The translations under genes were made by a program, and so were the position numbers. Of a DNA stretch of 64,000 nt, positions 13,845 through 25,210 are shown piece after piece. Each line of letters begins with the position of its first letter. Position 1 is the stretch's first letter. The stretch spans positions 9,769,501 to 9,833,500 of the forward strand of contig NC_066366.1 in the NCBI RefSeq assembly GCF_013377495.2, written 5' to 3'. The notes under the pieces are model-generated. The model was not told where the DNA came from, made no database searches, and saw nothing but the letters and a program-made list of their open reading frames with translations. Origin of the DNA: Cygnus atratus. Taxonomy: Eukaryota; Chordata; Aves; Anseriformes; Anatidae.

Positions 13845-13849
13845 GCATG
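13845..13849. repeat. Target-site duplication, right copy (GCATG)
   Basis: Matches 12,931-12,935 exactly and follows the ACA end of the candidate LTR. Confidence 0.5.
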
Positions 13850-16800
13850 AACAGTATTTAGCTCCTAAATACTTCAAGCAACTCCTCTAAGTAACTTCCA
13901 GACAGATAACACAAGAGCTGTCATTCAGATTTCATTTCCTCCTGTAACTCCAATAGAGGTCACTTTTAATAGTCTGATATTATAATGAAACTCACCTGCA
14001 ATTATATTAAGTTCTCAAAATTATATTTATTTTAGTTTGTTGTCAGCTTATACTCTATTTCCTACCTCACAGCATGTTCACATGATGAAAAAAAAAATTT
14101 ATACATAAAATACAATCACTTACCTGTAAATGAAATACCACTGGGACTAGAGTGGCAAACTTGTGCAGTGATTGTTCACTATGAAATTACATTCTTTATG
14201 AGAACTATAAAGTGTATTTGTGTGTATACAAGTGTCTGTATTTAAAAAAAATAATAATACCTTTTCAAAAAGAGTAAAATTCCCTCCAGAAAACCCTCTA
14301 GCATTATTTTCTGAGAGCTAGCTAACTTGGAAAAATACATATTTTTCAGTATTCTTCTTGGCCATATGCTTATGCTTTCCCTTTTCCAGCAAGCGATAGG
14401 TTAAAATTGTTTTCAGAAAGACTGTGAATCCAAAGATGTAGCAATTAAAAAGAAAATTTCTAAAACAAAACTTTTAGGGAAAAAAAATAAAATGAACCCC
14501 TCTTACGTAAGTAAATTGAATTACCTTCTCCATTATATTTCCAAAATGATTTTGACTATTTTTGACTAGTGCTTATCCCTTGTCATGTTACAGCTGCAGC
14601 AACGTATGTCAGACCTCTTCTATGTAATCTAAATAACTGTGGTCTTGTATCCACAGCAGGAGATTTGAAGTCAGGGCACTGCTGTCCAAGCTCTCATTTT
14701 GTCAATGGTAGTACGATGGGCAAAATGGTCTCTATTTTTAGTTTTCTGAATGCCTACAGTTTGCTCTGGATTTAAGAATCTGACTGTAGGTAATGCACGT
14801 TTGGAGTCAAAGGAGGTTACATTATGCTATCTTAAGAAAACAGAGATCCTGAGGTCTAGCCGATGTACTATAAACATCTTTGAAACTACTATATGAAAAG
14901 AGTTGTAAGAGAACAAGGGTTCTGTTTTTCTTTCACATTTAGGCAAAGACCACTGAAACCACACACATACAATGCAACATTTAAAATAAAGCTATTACTG
15001 TCTACATCAAGAGAAGAAAAGCCATCATTCCCAGACGTCAGTTGCAGGTTCACAAGAGAATCAGAGCTGCCTGGCTCATCCAGCATCTTCTTCAGCATGC
15101 TGCCTGCACTCACCCTTGTCCAGCTCTCCTCTCCCTCCCCCACTGTTCCCCACTTTCAGCAGCTGCCCAGCTGCTTTAGCTTTGCCTTAGCCAACTATTT
15201 AAGAAATTGGAAGCCTTTCAGAGAGGAAGATCAGATCACATGTCTGATGTATACCACATATATTTTTATGGTTTCAGACACTCCCAGCTTTTCAGAGCCC
15301 AACACTCCCTTAATAAAAGCATCTGGACAGTTTCATCCATCTAAAGATAATTATATTTCAGGACAGAGTGCACTGCCTCGCATTTGCCTCACAAAATACC
15401 ACTTTATATTGTTGCCTGGCTACCCTCCACTACATTCAGGCACAGTGCTATTTTTGCCCTTTAAATGTACTAATTACTTAGTGCTGTAATTACAACACAC
15501 TAGTTTAAAGGTTTTACCATTACTGCAGATAGATTAGCAGGCTGTTTTGTTTCAAATTTCCATCATTAATCAGACCAATGTTTCCGTGGAAGTTCAATAT
15601 TTATATTCCTCATAAGAGTGTATGTACTTATGGACATCTGTATTCATAAACGACATATAAAATATGGGTAAGCCAGCACTCACCAGGTGCACAATACACC
15701 TTTCTTAGGTATTAGACACTTGGTGAACCTCTGATCTCCCTGTCGTGGGACCAAGCCAAGGTCAGGCAGGATTGCAGGAAGGCAATTCAGTGGGTGCTCA
15801 TCTTGCTGGGACACCCCACCACCCAGCCTTGCTATGGCCCTGTCTACCATCAGTTTTACATGCAGGTTTGTTATGCTCAGAAACAGAGAAGCAGATCAAG
15901 AAAATAATTCTTAGAGTACTTTTCCTTAATAGGCTAAATCCTTTAATTACGTTCCACACAGCTTGTTGCATGAATTTACTACCATCTACTATGCTTGGCT
16001 TTTAGAGTAACACCTTTTCTACCTCTTAGATTAGACATGTCACTGAAGCAAGTATCTAGCTTTGACCTATTGGCTTCCCTGAGGTCTATGGCCTAAATCA
16101 GGATCACGAGGCTGATAATTGCCTGATACTGCAAAGGCCAAGAGTTTGGAAGAGTTTTGTTTAAAAAGCAAGCAAACAAAACAAAACAACAAAAACAAAA
16201 AAGCAAGCATCAACTTTCCATCTAAAGTAACCATCAACATTTCATTTACTTAATTACTTCTCTCTTGTTCCTGACGTGATGAAGTTTGAGTCTCTAATAA
16301 ATGCTAGTGATGCAATAAAAGTACTCGACCTCTGGGTTGCAAACACTGAAAACTGTTTAAAGACTGCAGTCTGGTACATTCGACATTTGGAGAGATTATT
16401 TACTCATAACTAGGATAACTAAGCGTTGCATAAGATACAGGATACTTCAAATGCAGAACCAACAGCTTCTGCCCTAGCTCTTTGGTCCACAAAAGACATG
16501 GTAAATAAAGTCATAAGAAACTAAAAATTAGAGTTGTATATAATATTTAATCATGGGGAAAAGAGCATATAACCCAGGCACAGACAAGATAATGATAAGG
16601 CTTCAAAAATTAACAATCAAGTTCAACGCGTATGGAAGTAGAGACTTATTTAGACAAGATATTTCAACTGACTTCTTCACCCTTTCAGGGCATCTTTGTA
16701 ATATAATCAAAGCACTTCCCAAATGCACTAAGTATCCCACTCCAGAAACATTGGTGAGGAACTGAAGTATGGTTCCACTATCCACCAGAAGAGTTTTCTG

Positions 16801-17362
16801 TTAAAAATAATAACTTATTAGTGTTAAAACATGCTTGGGGGACTTGAAATAGAACTGGCAGTCATTCAGGTCAAGCATCCAGCAATGACTGATTTTCTTC
16901 TGACCTCCTTGGTTGGAATTGAGAAATAAAAGAGAAATAAATAAAAAGGATAAGAAAAGTGAAACTTACCGCAGAACTTTCTAGTTCTCTCATGTTATCT
17001 TTAGCTATTTCTATTTTGCAAATAGCCTAATTTAAATACCATTTGTCTATTTGTTCATTCCCCTTTTATCTAAAGCTCCTTTGCATGGAAACTCAATTTT
17101 GCAGTAGGTTTCATATGCAGATGGGCTTGGCTAGATTCATATATTGACTGTAAAATCTGTAGAAACCAGAGGCATAGACTAACAGATGTCTTGTACCTCA
17201 AAACTGCACAACAGCATGATGTCATCTGGCTGTTGGACTGTATGTCCTTTGTAGAATATCTCACACTATTTTACATGAAAAACTACAGCATTTCACTCAT
17301 ATCTTCACATTGGTCTTGTTTTTTTCTTGCTGCCCCTCCATCCAAAAGTTCCCCCTTTTTGG

Positions 17363-17404
17363 CTTTGGTTGTGGCTCATTTGTCTTTGGTGATGGCTCGT
17401 TTGG
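17363..17404. repeat. Imperfect 21-bp tandem repeat, two copies
   Basis: Copies at 17,363-17,383 and 17,384-17,404 agree at 17 of 21 positions. No function is apparent. Confidence 0.7.
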
Positions 17405-20400
17405 CCTTGAAGCAGTAAATGAACCTTTGGGGAAGACAAGATATCAGTGTCAGCAGTCAGAAGTGCCAGGTCTATAAACAAATCGAATCCCTTCCTAAAG
17501 CTGACAAATGCCGCTTGTGTTCAGCGATCACTAAGTACATCAGATACCGCATCTGACCCAGGAAGGTCCCAGTGCTGAAACCAGATAGCTGCTGGAAGAT
17601 TTCTGAAGCAACCTGCCTTTCTCTGTGTTCTTTGCTAATCCCTGAACACTTTGCCATGGTAGCAGTAGGTCTTACCACTCGTCTTACAAAGAGATATTAG
17701 GTCCAACTCTGCCATATGTTCTCAGTCTTCCATACAAAGCTGCCTAACAAACTTATTAAAAATGCAACTAAACAGTCATTATAAGACTTCACATTAAGCA
17801 CTTAGCACTGTTCAAAGCCACTTATACAGCTCTCCACATATTTCGAGACAGTAAGGGAGTCAATAATCTTCCAATGGTTACTGCTAACGGCCACTGACAA
17901 AATAAGGTGTTTAAAGCACTCTCCTTTGAAAGTCCTGCCCCTTAAATGAAGCTACAGGAGGAATAATCTCCAGTTTAGAAGAAGTAGCTAATTTAAGTGA
18001 GGAATTAAAATACTGCTTATCGACAGTTTGAGAGATGGGTAAGTACCATGAGATTTAATGGTGGTATTATTGCTTTTATCCCTGGTGTTCAAAGCAATAA
18101 TCCACAAGTTTTAAAATTCAAGTGCTTTACTGAAACTTTGAAAGCTCAAGTGGATTGTAAAGCACAATTGATAAAAGTAGATCTTTAATTAGACAATCAC
18201 TTTACAAGCAATTTCTTTTACAGATATTAGGAAGGTTTGCTGAATTACCAAAAGTTGTTTATAAAGCACAGGCAGTTTGGGTGCTTTTCATAGGAAATCT
18301 AATAGGAAAAAAATACTATATGTTTTTTAAAAAATTACATACAAGTTCAACATGTATGATAAACATACAAAGACAAATAAATCTTAGGTATACGGTATAG
18401 ATTAATATGCCCTAAAACTGATGTTGGGTAGTAGAAAATCCCCACTAACCTATAAAGTTTGTAATACATGAAACACAATGTACAATTTACAGTTTTAAGG
18501 CTAACAGCATGCTTTCTTTGTCATTTTACATTTCAGCTCTCAGCTTTTTTCCCCCTCTATGACTCAATATTTCAGTTGAGAGCACTGTTTTTACAATGCC
18601 ACTTGAGGAGTGCCATGGGCTAACCACCTCTTACCTCCTCCTCAGGACCCCTGCAGCAGCACCAGGCTCTCCTGCAACAAGACCCCAGCCATCACGTAGT
18701 GCTCCTACAGGCAGCTTCAATTCCCACCCCACATCCCTCAATGCTCACCCACCTGCAGGGTATTTCCTGTGACAGATAACCCTGCCCAGAAAATGAGAAC
18801 TCACAGCCAAACCTACATTGCAGCAAGTACTCCAAACACAAGTCATATTGTATGCAAAAATAACCCATTTTGTATAGCATATCAGTTTTCACCCTTTCCT
18901 TTTCTAATCTCCGGATGATTATTCATTGTTTACTGGTTCTTAAATTCTTGATGATCAGCAACTTACTGTTAGCTGACTAAGAGAATGACCATTAGGTGGT
19001 TTACTTTAAAGGGATTTGTTTGTTTTCTTCTACAGCCAGGGTAATTTTACTTGTTTCTCAAAGTGAAAAAAATGTTGTTCACATCATCTGGAGCTGTGAT
19101 GGAAGCGTCATGAGCTAGCGGGTGTCTGATTTTTATCTAATACACTAAATGAAACACTCAAAAAAAGCTTCAGCTTTGATTGTTTTCTGTAGGCACTATG
19201 CACTGCTGTTTAAGAGATAGTAATATCTAAAGGAAAAGGATGATAACTTACCCAACATCAGATTCCGCAGGTTCTGTGCACAAACCCACCCTGTCCCCTC
19301 ATGAAAATCTTCCTGTTGCAAATGTAACTCTTACACTAACCAAAAGTTATAACCTCAATCTCAGCCATTCCTGTAGCTAATCTGCAGTCGGCAAATATAT
19401 AATGCCTTACTGCTTTTAATGCAGCCTTTTTTTTGTCACTGCACTATACTATCCACTAGAGATTTCTCCAATAATTGCAACAGCATTAGAAAATAAAGAT
19501 AAAACCCATTAATTTAGCTTTCAATTTGCTATATGGTCGGTGTTATGTGTCCAGCAGGGAAATGAACACCCAGGTTATTAACTGTTTTTTCTTTAGCATG
19601 GAAAAATATAGAGAAAAGGAAATGTTCATTTTCTTCTCATTTTTTGTCCATTTTGTTACCAGTGTATATTAATAATTTTTACTTACTTCAGGTGAAATAA
19701 CTTGTAACCATTATAAGCTTTTACCCCATAACAATCAAAATACCTCTTTGTTATTTTGTCATTTAATAAGTCCCTGCATTATACTTGCTTAATTATATAT
19801 TTTCCTCATTTCTCCCCTTTCTTGCTATGTAGCTATTCAAAAAAGCTATGTTTTCTGTAGCTGTCACTCATATTTTTCCTGAGAATTTTTTTATAAATTA
19901 ATTTCTGGGAAGTCCTTGTGGGTAACCATGTATGCAAAAAGATATTTCCTCATTGCATTGTTAGAAAGTTCCTGTAATTTCTGTATTAGCCTTTTCCAAT
20001 ATCTAAAATGTACTTGCCTACTCACTTGATGCAGGGTGAGAGTTAACCGATTATATATCTAAATATATTTTATTAAAGAAATGTCCCAGAAATAACTAGC
20101 AGGACACTTCTGAAATGAACTTCTCAGATTACCTCCAGCAGCACCATGATATTGGGAAAGACTTCAGTTATCTTCACAGCAGCCCCAGCTGTGTGCAGCA
20201 ACTGACTATACATGCTTTCTTTCTCCTGTCTCGAATGATTTCTCTTTTTAGCTTGTCTTTTCCCAGGTATGTGCCTGTCCTAGCTGCAGCTTTGTATTTT
20301 CCTTTCAAATTGCCATTCAGTCTGGCAAGCAATGTGCTGATTCCTAGCTCAGATTAGATTTACAGCAAACCTTTGTGTTGCAATTAACCCAGGTACACAT

Positions 20401-20676
20401 ATCATTACATGGCAAGTGTTGTGAGAATGTGCTTATTCTTAGCCACACCATTTGTAAGAGCACTTTCTTTTATCTTGATTTTACCTGTGTTACCATCTCT
20501 CATGTTTCCCTTCCTCAGAATATATCAGCATTTCAATTCAGTGGTCAAACAGCACTTGTTTAATGCTGCATATTTATTAGTAGCACATATATCTGCTGTA
20601 TATGCATCACCCAGTTTTACAAAATGGATATGACTCCTTATCCTTTCTGCACAACCCACTTTATTTCTGAGGACCG

Positions 20677-20714
20677 TTATTGGCTATAGCACTAGTTACT
20701 GGCTATAGCACTAG
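20677..20714. repeat. 19-bp tandem duplication, 18 of 19 identical
   Basis: Copies at 20,677-20,695 and 20,696-20,714 differ by one base. They lie about 110 bp beyond the last recognisable retroviral sequence, so they might mark the edge of the deleted or truncated provirus, or be an independent slippage event. Confidence 0.9.
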
Positions 20715-20826
20715 TGGTTCCTGCTGGAATTCTCCAGCTGTTTTTCTCTGCCCATCTCTATGAATGCCATTGTGCCAGGAAAGCTCTTCCTAACTTTTGT
20801 AGCAGAATACTAGAGAAATATTGAAG

Positions 20827-21372
20827 TCATGTACTTAACCCACAGGGCATAACAGCAAAGGCCTGTGATGGCAGTAGCGGTGAGGGGGCGGATGGCGTAG
20901 CAGGCGGATCAGTGGATGAGCCCACAGCTCCCTAACTGTCTGGCAAACCACATGTTTCTGATTGTGGTCCCACATGACTCTTTAATGCCTCAGAGATTGC
21001 TCGCCAGGTGCCGAGCAATCCTGCCACAACCTTGTCATTTTCAGTAGCAGAGTCCCAAAGCTTGACCTCAATTTGGTCCCATGTTTCAGGATCATAAACT
21101 GATTTGTAATAAAGGGAATAAACTAGAAGGTTACCAGGACTTTCTTTGGTTCTAAGGACATATGATTCCCCATAGCGCGCAACTGCTTACCTTCAGCCCG
21201 TGAGGGGCAGTTGTGTGAACAGGTCCGCTTCTCTCAGCTTCAGCTTGCCCTCAGCTTGGGCACACTTCCTTTCAGCAACTTTCAGTATGAGCTTCCTCTC
21301 AGCTTGGGTGTGCTTCCTTTCAGCGACTTTCAGTATGAACTTCTCTGAGCCGTTCTCTGAGTTCGGCTGAAC
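20827..21372 (-). pseudogene. Broken retroviral gag-like frame (matrix-like segment)
   Basis: One reading frame of about 180 codons runs between stops on the minus strand and is interrupted by three in-frame stops: TGA at 21,193-21,195, TAA at 21,187-21,189 and TAG at 20,932-20,934. The first part is charged and repetitive, with two copies of a 16-residue unit. The middle 84 codons (20,932-21,186) have the look of a retroviral matrix domain, with tryptophan-aspartate and leucine-rich helices. After the TAG comes a proline-rich stretch containing P-S-A-P (20,884-20,895), a known retroviral late-domain motif. Capsid is not visible. The assignment rests on position after the LTR and primer site and on these features; I recognise no exact family. 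Confidence 0.55.
21250..21345 (-). repeat. 48-bp tandem repeat in the gag-like frame
   Basis: Two copies (21,250-21,297 and 21,298-21,345) are in frame and encode a 16-residue unit rich in Lys, Arg, Glu and Ala, which suggests a helical or coiled-coil segment. The 48-bp length keeps the frame, so the repeat could have arisen while the gene was still coding. Confidence 0.85.
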
Positions 21373-21394
21373 CTATCTGCATGAGGCAATCAGT

Positions 21395-21563
21395 GTCCCT
21401 GTTCCTGTTCTGGTCCCTGTTCTGTTGGCCTGTCCCTGTTCATTCCTTTTTTGTTTTTGTCCCTGTTCTGTTAGCCTGTCCCCGCTCTTCAGGTTGTCCC
21501 TGTTCTTCAGGTGGTCCCTGTTCATTCGCCATTTGTGGCGTACCGTTCTTCATGTCCCTGTTC
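21395..21563 (-). repeat. Iterated decamer GAACAGGGAC in the retroviral leader
   Basis: On the minus strand GAACAGGGAC occurs at 21,395-21,404, 21,413-21,422, 21,432-21,441, 21,459-21,468, 21,496-21,505, 21,514-21,523 and, inside the primer binding site, 21,554-21,563. A variant lies at 21,478-21,487. Spacing is irregular (18 to 40 nt). The decamer is the 3' part of the primer binding site, complementary to a segment of lysine tRNA. Confidence 0.9.
21514..21540 (-). repeat. Second copy of the LTR-end/primer-site module
   Basis: This 27-nt block aligns with 21,554-21,580 (LTR end plus primer site) at 22 of 27 positions and lies 40 nt further into the leader. It carries TGGCG, as in the canonical lysine site, whereas the primary copy has TGGTG; however, its central CCC is changed to AAT. 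Confidence 0.8.
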
Positions 21564-21571
21564 GGGCACCA
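21554..21571 (-). other. Retroviral primer binding site, lysine-tRNA type
   Basis: On the minus strand TGGTGCCCGAACAGGGAC matches the complement of the 3' end of tRNA-Lys (UUU) at 17 of 18 positions. It lies 2 nt after the CA that ends the LTR, the expected place for priming of minus-strand DNA synthesis. Confidence 0.85.
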
Positions 21572-21631
21572 TTTGTGGCAAAAAGACCACACGGAGGCCA
21601 GGGTTCTTTAAGGATCCATAACTTCTACATC

Positions 21632-21637
21632 TTTATT
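21632..21637 (-). terminator. LTR polyadenylation signal AATAAA
   Basis: Minus-strand AATAAA lies 44 nt downstream of the TATA box and about 58 nt before the LTR end, as expected for the R/U5 border. Confidence 0.75.
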
Positions 21638-21680
21638 GAGGACATAACTTCAACTCCTTTTACTGAGGACAGGCTCCTTT

Positions 21681-21686
21681 CTTATA
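21681..21686 (-). promoter_or_regulatory. LTR TATA box (TATAAG)
   Basis: TATAAG lies in the right order and spacing before the poly(A) signal. Transcription would start near 21,655 and run leftward. It is one base from TATAAA. Confidence 0.6.
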
Positions 21687-24600
21687 CTTTTAGCTTTACA
21701 GCAGTACTTTTCCACTAACTATTCGTTGGTCAACCAACTTTGCCCAGCAACAGCAAACACCCAGCAACTTCCATGTCTTAATGGCTGTAAAAACAAGCAG
21801 TCCGAGACAGCAAGCCCTGAACTACCCTTCTTTATTCCTTCTAAACTCTTTACATTCCTCATGGCCTCATCATTAATTGTCCGATGTTATCACCAACCAT
21901 GGTGCTTGTTGGCCCCCATGGCAATACTCCCACAATTTTCCTTGGATCCTGTTCAGCATACAAAATTATACCTTTAGGAAGAGTGCTAGCAAATACAGTT
22001 TAACTAGAATTATTAACTAGAACTTATTAACAAGTAGATTTGATTTTTATTATTATTCTAAAATAAAACCAGTATCAGCTGCAGCCATATTACACAGTAA
22101 CAGAAAGCAAAACTGACTGCAGCAGAAACATTGTCAAAAAGGTTTCATAGGCTAAGTAATGTTTCTACCCCAGGCCTCATCTCTCCCTGTCACCCGCACA
22201 ACCACCCAGCCCAGCTGCCCTGAGACTTTCCCTATGCAGCACCAGCAATTGCCCTGACTCTGGTATGAGACCAGTTCAGGACCCTAGCAATGACCTCCAA
22301 GTACAGCTCTGGCTCTCGGGAGGCTTCAGGTATGAAAAATTTGATTATTTTTTTTTCTGAGTTGCTTCAAGCATGGAAAATCCTTTTCTGAAACAAAGGA
22401 ATTAGGGCTTGCGATGGAAATTTGTATCTCCATTTCAGGAAAACAAAACAGTATCTTTTCTGTCCATCTCAGAGCAGACGTTACCTTCAAACTAAACTAA
22501 GGCAATTTAAATGGCTAAACTTTTAATTGATATATGTGTCATAATCATTATTACAAAAGTCACAAAAGTTAATAAATACATTTTAATAGCCTATGGCAAT
22601 TTCTCATCCTGCACCTGACAGTAGCTAACAGATATGTCGGGAAACTTCCTTCTGTGTAAAGATTTTTGCTGCAAAGAGCTACTGAGTATGTCCTTTTAGC
22701 AGCAATTACTTTTATTTCCCTCATTTTGACAAACCTTATGAGTGTAAAAACTACTGGTTAATGAATTGCAGGTGCAACAGGTTGAGGAAGTTTCTGAAGT
22801 TCAGCTGGGGGCAGAAGGTAGCTTGTATATATTGATGATATCTTGGGGGACAAATGGCCAAAATTGCACATAATTGTGCCTTCATCCACTGTTTAATATA
22901 ATAATGGTATCATCCTCCCCACCAGAGAGCAGCAGCAGTTATAATTTCTGTTTGGTGTTGACCCTTGCCTCCGCACAATTAAGTGAGTTGGTCTTAAAAA
23001 TTACAGTGGAGTTTTACCTCTGGAATTTAACTGGGCAAATTAAGACAGGTCTTTTCAGAAGACAGCTACAATCTAACAGACAGATTTATTCAGGAAAATA
23101 ATTACAGCCACATGGAGGTGTAAGCTCCCTGGGGCTCTGCAATACTGAATGGTACCGCTGGGTGAGCAGCTGTTCCAAGCCCCACCACAGCTTACTTTGC
23201 TACACGGTCCCCACAAACACAGTGGAAATCCATCAGTATGAATTTGGTCATTTCTGATGAAGCAAAACATAAAGCATGGAGCAACCTGGTATAATTTCAG
23301 TCAATGACCCTGGGAACATCATGGAAGGATGCCCAGTACTGTTTGCTGTAGTGTTTGATGTAGTCCTTTAATATTCCATAGACATGACATTCTTCGCTGA
23401 AGTCGATACAACAAGTAGGCTGAAACGTTTTCTGTCAGAAATGTCAAGGACATGAATTTTAATTTCAAATTAAAATTGAGGTTTTACAGCAACAGCCTTT
23501 CCAGTGAGGGCCAGAACCAGAATAGACCACAATCAGGTTCAAGTCTAAATTCCAGAGTAAACTCTTGGCCCCACCAGACCACAGACCTAACATTGCAGAA
23601 TTTATATGTTCTACTTCTTAGGCAAAAGAAGGATTATGAATTATAAGACACAAGCATCAAAAGGTTATCATCATTTAAAAAAAAAAAGAGAGAGAGACAG
23701 AGAGAAAAAGGAAAAGAGTGAAAACAGACACGTCACCTTTAAAGCTGCAAATGACAATCAATTCATAATATATACTGCAGATTAAAATAGTTTCCATATG
23801 TAATGTCTGAGTTTTGACTCAGGAGTTGTATTCAATACAGTGTCTGAGGCAATCCAAAAAAATTTAAGACCTACATAAATCTTTTGAAAAGCTTCTGAGC
23901 TGGCAGCAGCATTTCAGATCTCATCAGACTGAATAAAATAATACTACAATCACCATGCTATCAAGAATTTTCCAGTAGCATTTTAAATCGAATAGAATAC
24001 CTATTACACTGTTTCAGTGATTTTTTTTGGTTGACATTTTTAAAAAATCACACGTGCCCATACATACCCACAATACCATTAGTAAAGAGCAAGAAAATCC
24101 ATTTTTCTGGCACTTCCAGCATGAGGTGATGAGGCATGAGGTTTGCCACTTCACAGCAGTGAGGGGTGAGTGTGCTCCCAGCAAAGCCTGAAGAAGAGTG
24201 GGGTTCCCAGCCCCGCTGAGTTCCTCTTGTAGTGACAGAAAAGTGGCTGGGGAGGCCGCATGCCAGCGCCTTTGGGACACTGTAGGCATACAAAGAGCAA
24301 GAGTGGCCAACAGGCTGTCCCTAACCCAAACAGCATACATTTTCCCTGAGGGTACCTGCCATGAAGTCCGTGGAAGTTCTTTTTCTAGCGTTTTGACATT
24401 TTAAACACGTGAGGGATTAGGATGTACATCGATATGAAAAGACAGAAGAATCCTACTCCTTTGTCTTGTGAAATACAGAAGTGAACAGAACTAAAAAAAA
24501 AAATGTAATCTTCACAAAACAAAATATTTTATGATCCACAAAATCAGAGCTTTAGGGTTTTGGTTACTTTTGCTTTGTTTTTCCTCCTGTTTGTTATTCA

Positions 24601-25185
24601 GGACACAAAACCAAACACCATAAGGGGCCAATGGTCCAAGAGCAGGAATTAAAGGCTAAAGTTCCTCAGTTCAACATAACATTTTTCTGGTAGGGAAGGG
24701 AGATTTACGTCAGTCTCTGCTTACCTCTGCTTCTCTCTTTGTATTTTTTTTAATGCAAATTGCTTCTCTTGGTCATTTCATCGATGTCTAATTTTTCATC
24801 TGTCAAGCATGATCTCACTTTAACACTGTTACATTTTTAATTAAACTCTTTGGTTTTCATGGATGAAATGCTTAATCAATTATTTTAAATCATGTCTTAG
24901 CCACAACTGAAATATCGTCCATAAACAGGCACAGGTTTATTTATCTTTAGAAAGTTTTGCAGGCACTCTGTACTAAAGAAACGCTCTGTCTAGCAAGATT
25001 CCTGATGATGTTTCATGTTTTCTGAATATTTTAAAAGCACTCTATATTTCTAAATAGAAAGTACATACAGAATTATTTTTTTTTCCTTTATGAGTTCATT
25101 ATCTTTACAGGTTTTCCCGCTCACAGCCAAACATATATTCAAATAAAGAATATTTCCAGGATTATTTTTGTGAGTGTGCATTCAA

Positions 25186-25210
25186 AGAAGGCAGCAGAGA
25201 GCTGCCTTCT
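25186..25210. other. Perfect hairpin, 10-bp arms, 5-nt loop
   Basis: AGAAGGCAGC and GCTGCCTTCT flank the loop AGAGA. It is short for a microRNA precursor and has no extended stem. It may be chance, as a few such hairpins are expected in 64 kb. Confidence 0.6.

Larger units (their letters stand above)
13850..20826. other. Gene-free AT-rich stretch
   Basis: No exon, RNA or transposon protein is recognised. A 198-codon open frame from an ATG (14,893-15,489, +) lacks any motif I know. Small imperfect tandem repeats are listed separately. Interleaved short inverted repeats at 18,102-18,165 (GTGCTTTAC with GTAAAGCAC, AATCCAC with GTGGATT) may be chance. Confidence 0.55.
20827..21934 (-). mobile_element. 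Truncated endogenous retrovirus (5' LTR, primer site, leader, partial gag)
   Basis: Read on the minus strand the order is LTR (21,934 to 21,574), primer binding site (21,571 to 21,554), repetitive leader (to about 21,395), then a gag-like frame (21,372 to 20,827). The near-match of the primer site to the lysine tRNA 3' end suggests a class II (beta/ERVK-like) retrovirus. I find no protease, pol, env or second LTR on either side, so the provirus is truncated, or was cut by deletion near 20.8 kb. The lower boundary is uncertain, and with one LTR the target duplication cannot be tested. Confidence 0.8.
21574..21934 (-). mobile_element. 361-bp retroviral LTR (5' LTR of the truncated provirus)
   Basis: On the minus strand the element begins TGTGG at 21,934 and ends CCACA at 21,574, a perfect 5-bp terminal inverted repeat. 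TATAAG lies at 21,681-21,686 and AATAAA at 21,632-21,637, in the order U3, R, U5. U3 is about 250 bp, and the R-plus-U5 part is short (about 80 bp). The primer site follows at once. An extra AATAAA in U3 (near 21,833) precedes the TATA box and is unlikely to act as the R-region signal. Confidence 0.85.

Noticed and set aside
14893..15489. 198-codon ATG-started open frame (+)
   Set aside because: No recognisable domain, signal or splice context; treated as a chance frame.
21395..21563. Repeated decamers considered as a CRISPR-like array
   Set aside because: Units are 10 nt with irregular short spacers, inside a retroviral leader in animal DNA.
21554..21571. + strand match to the 3' end of tRNA-Lys, considered as a tRNA gene
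   Set aside because: Only the 18-nt primer-site complement is present; no cloverleaf or internal promoter boxes upstream.
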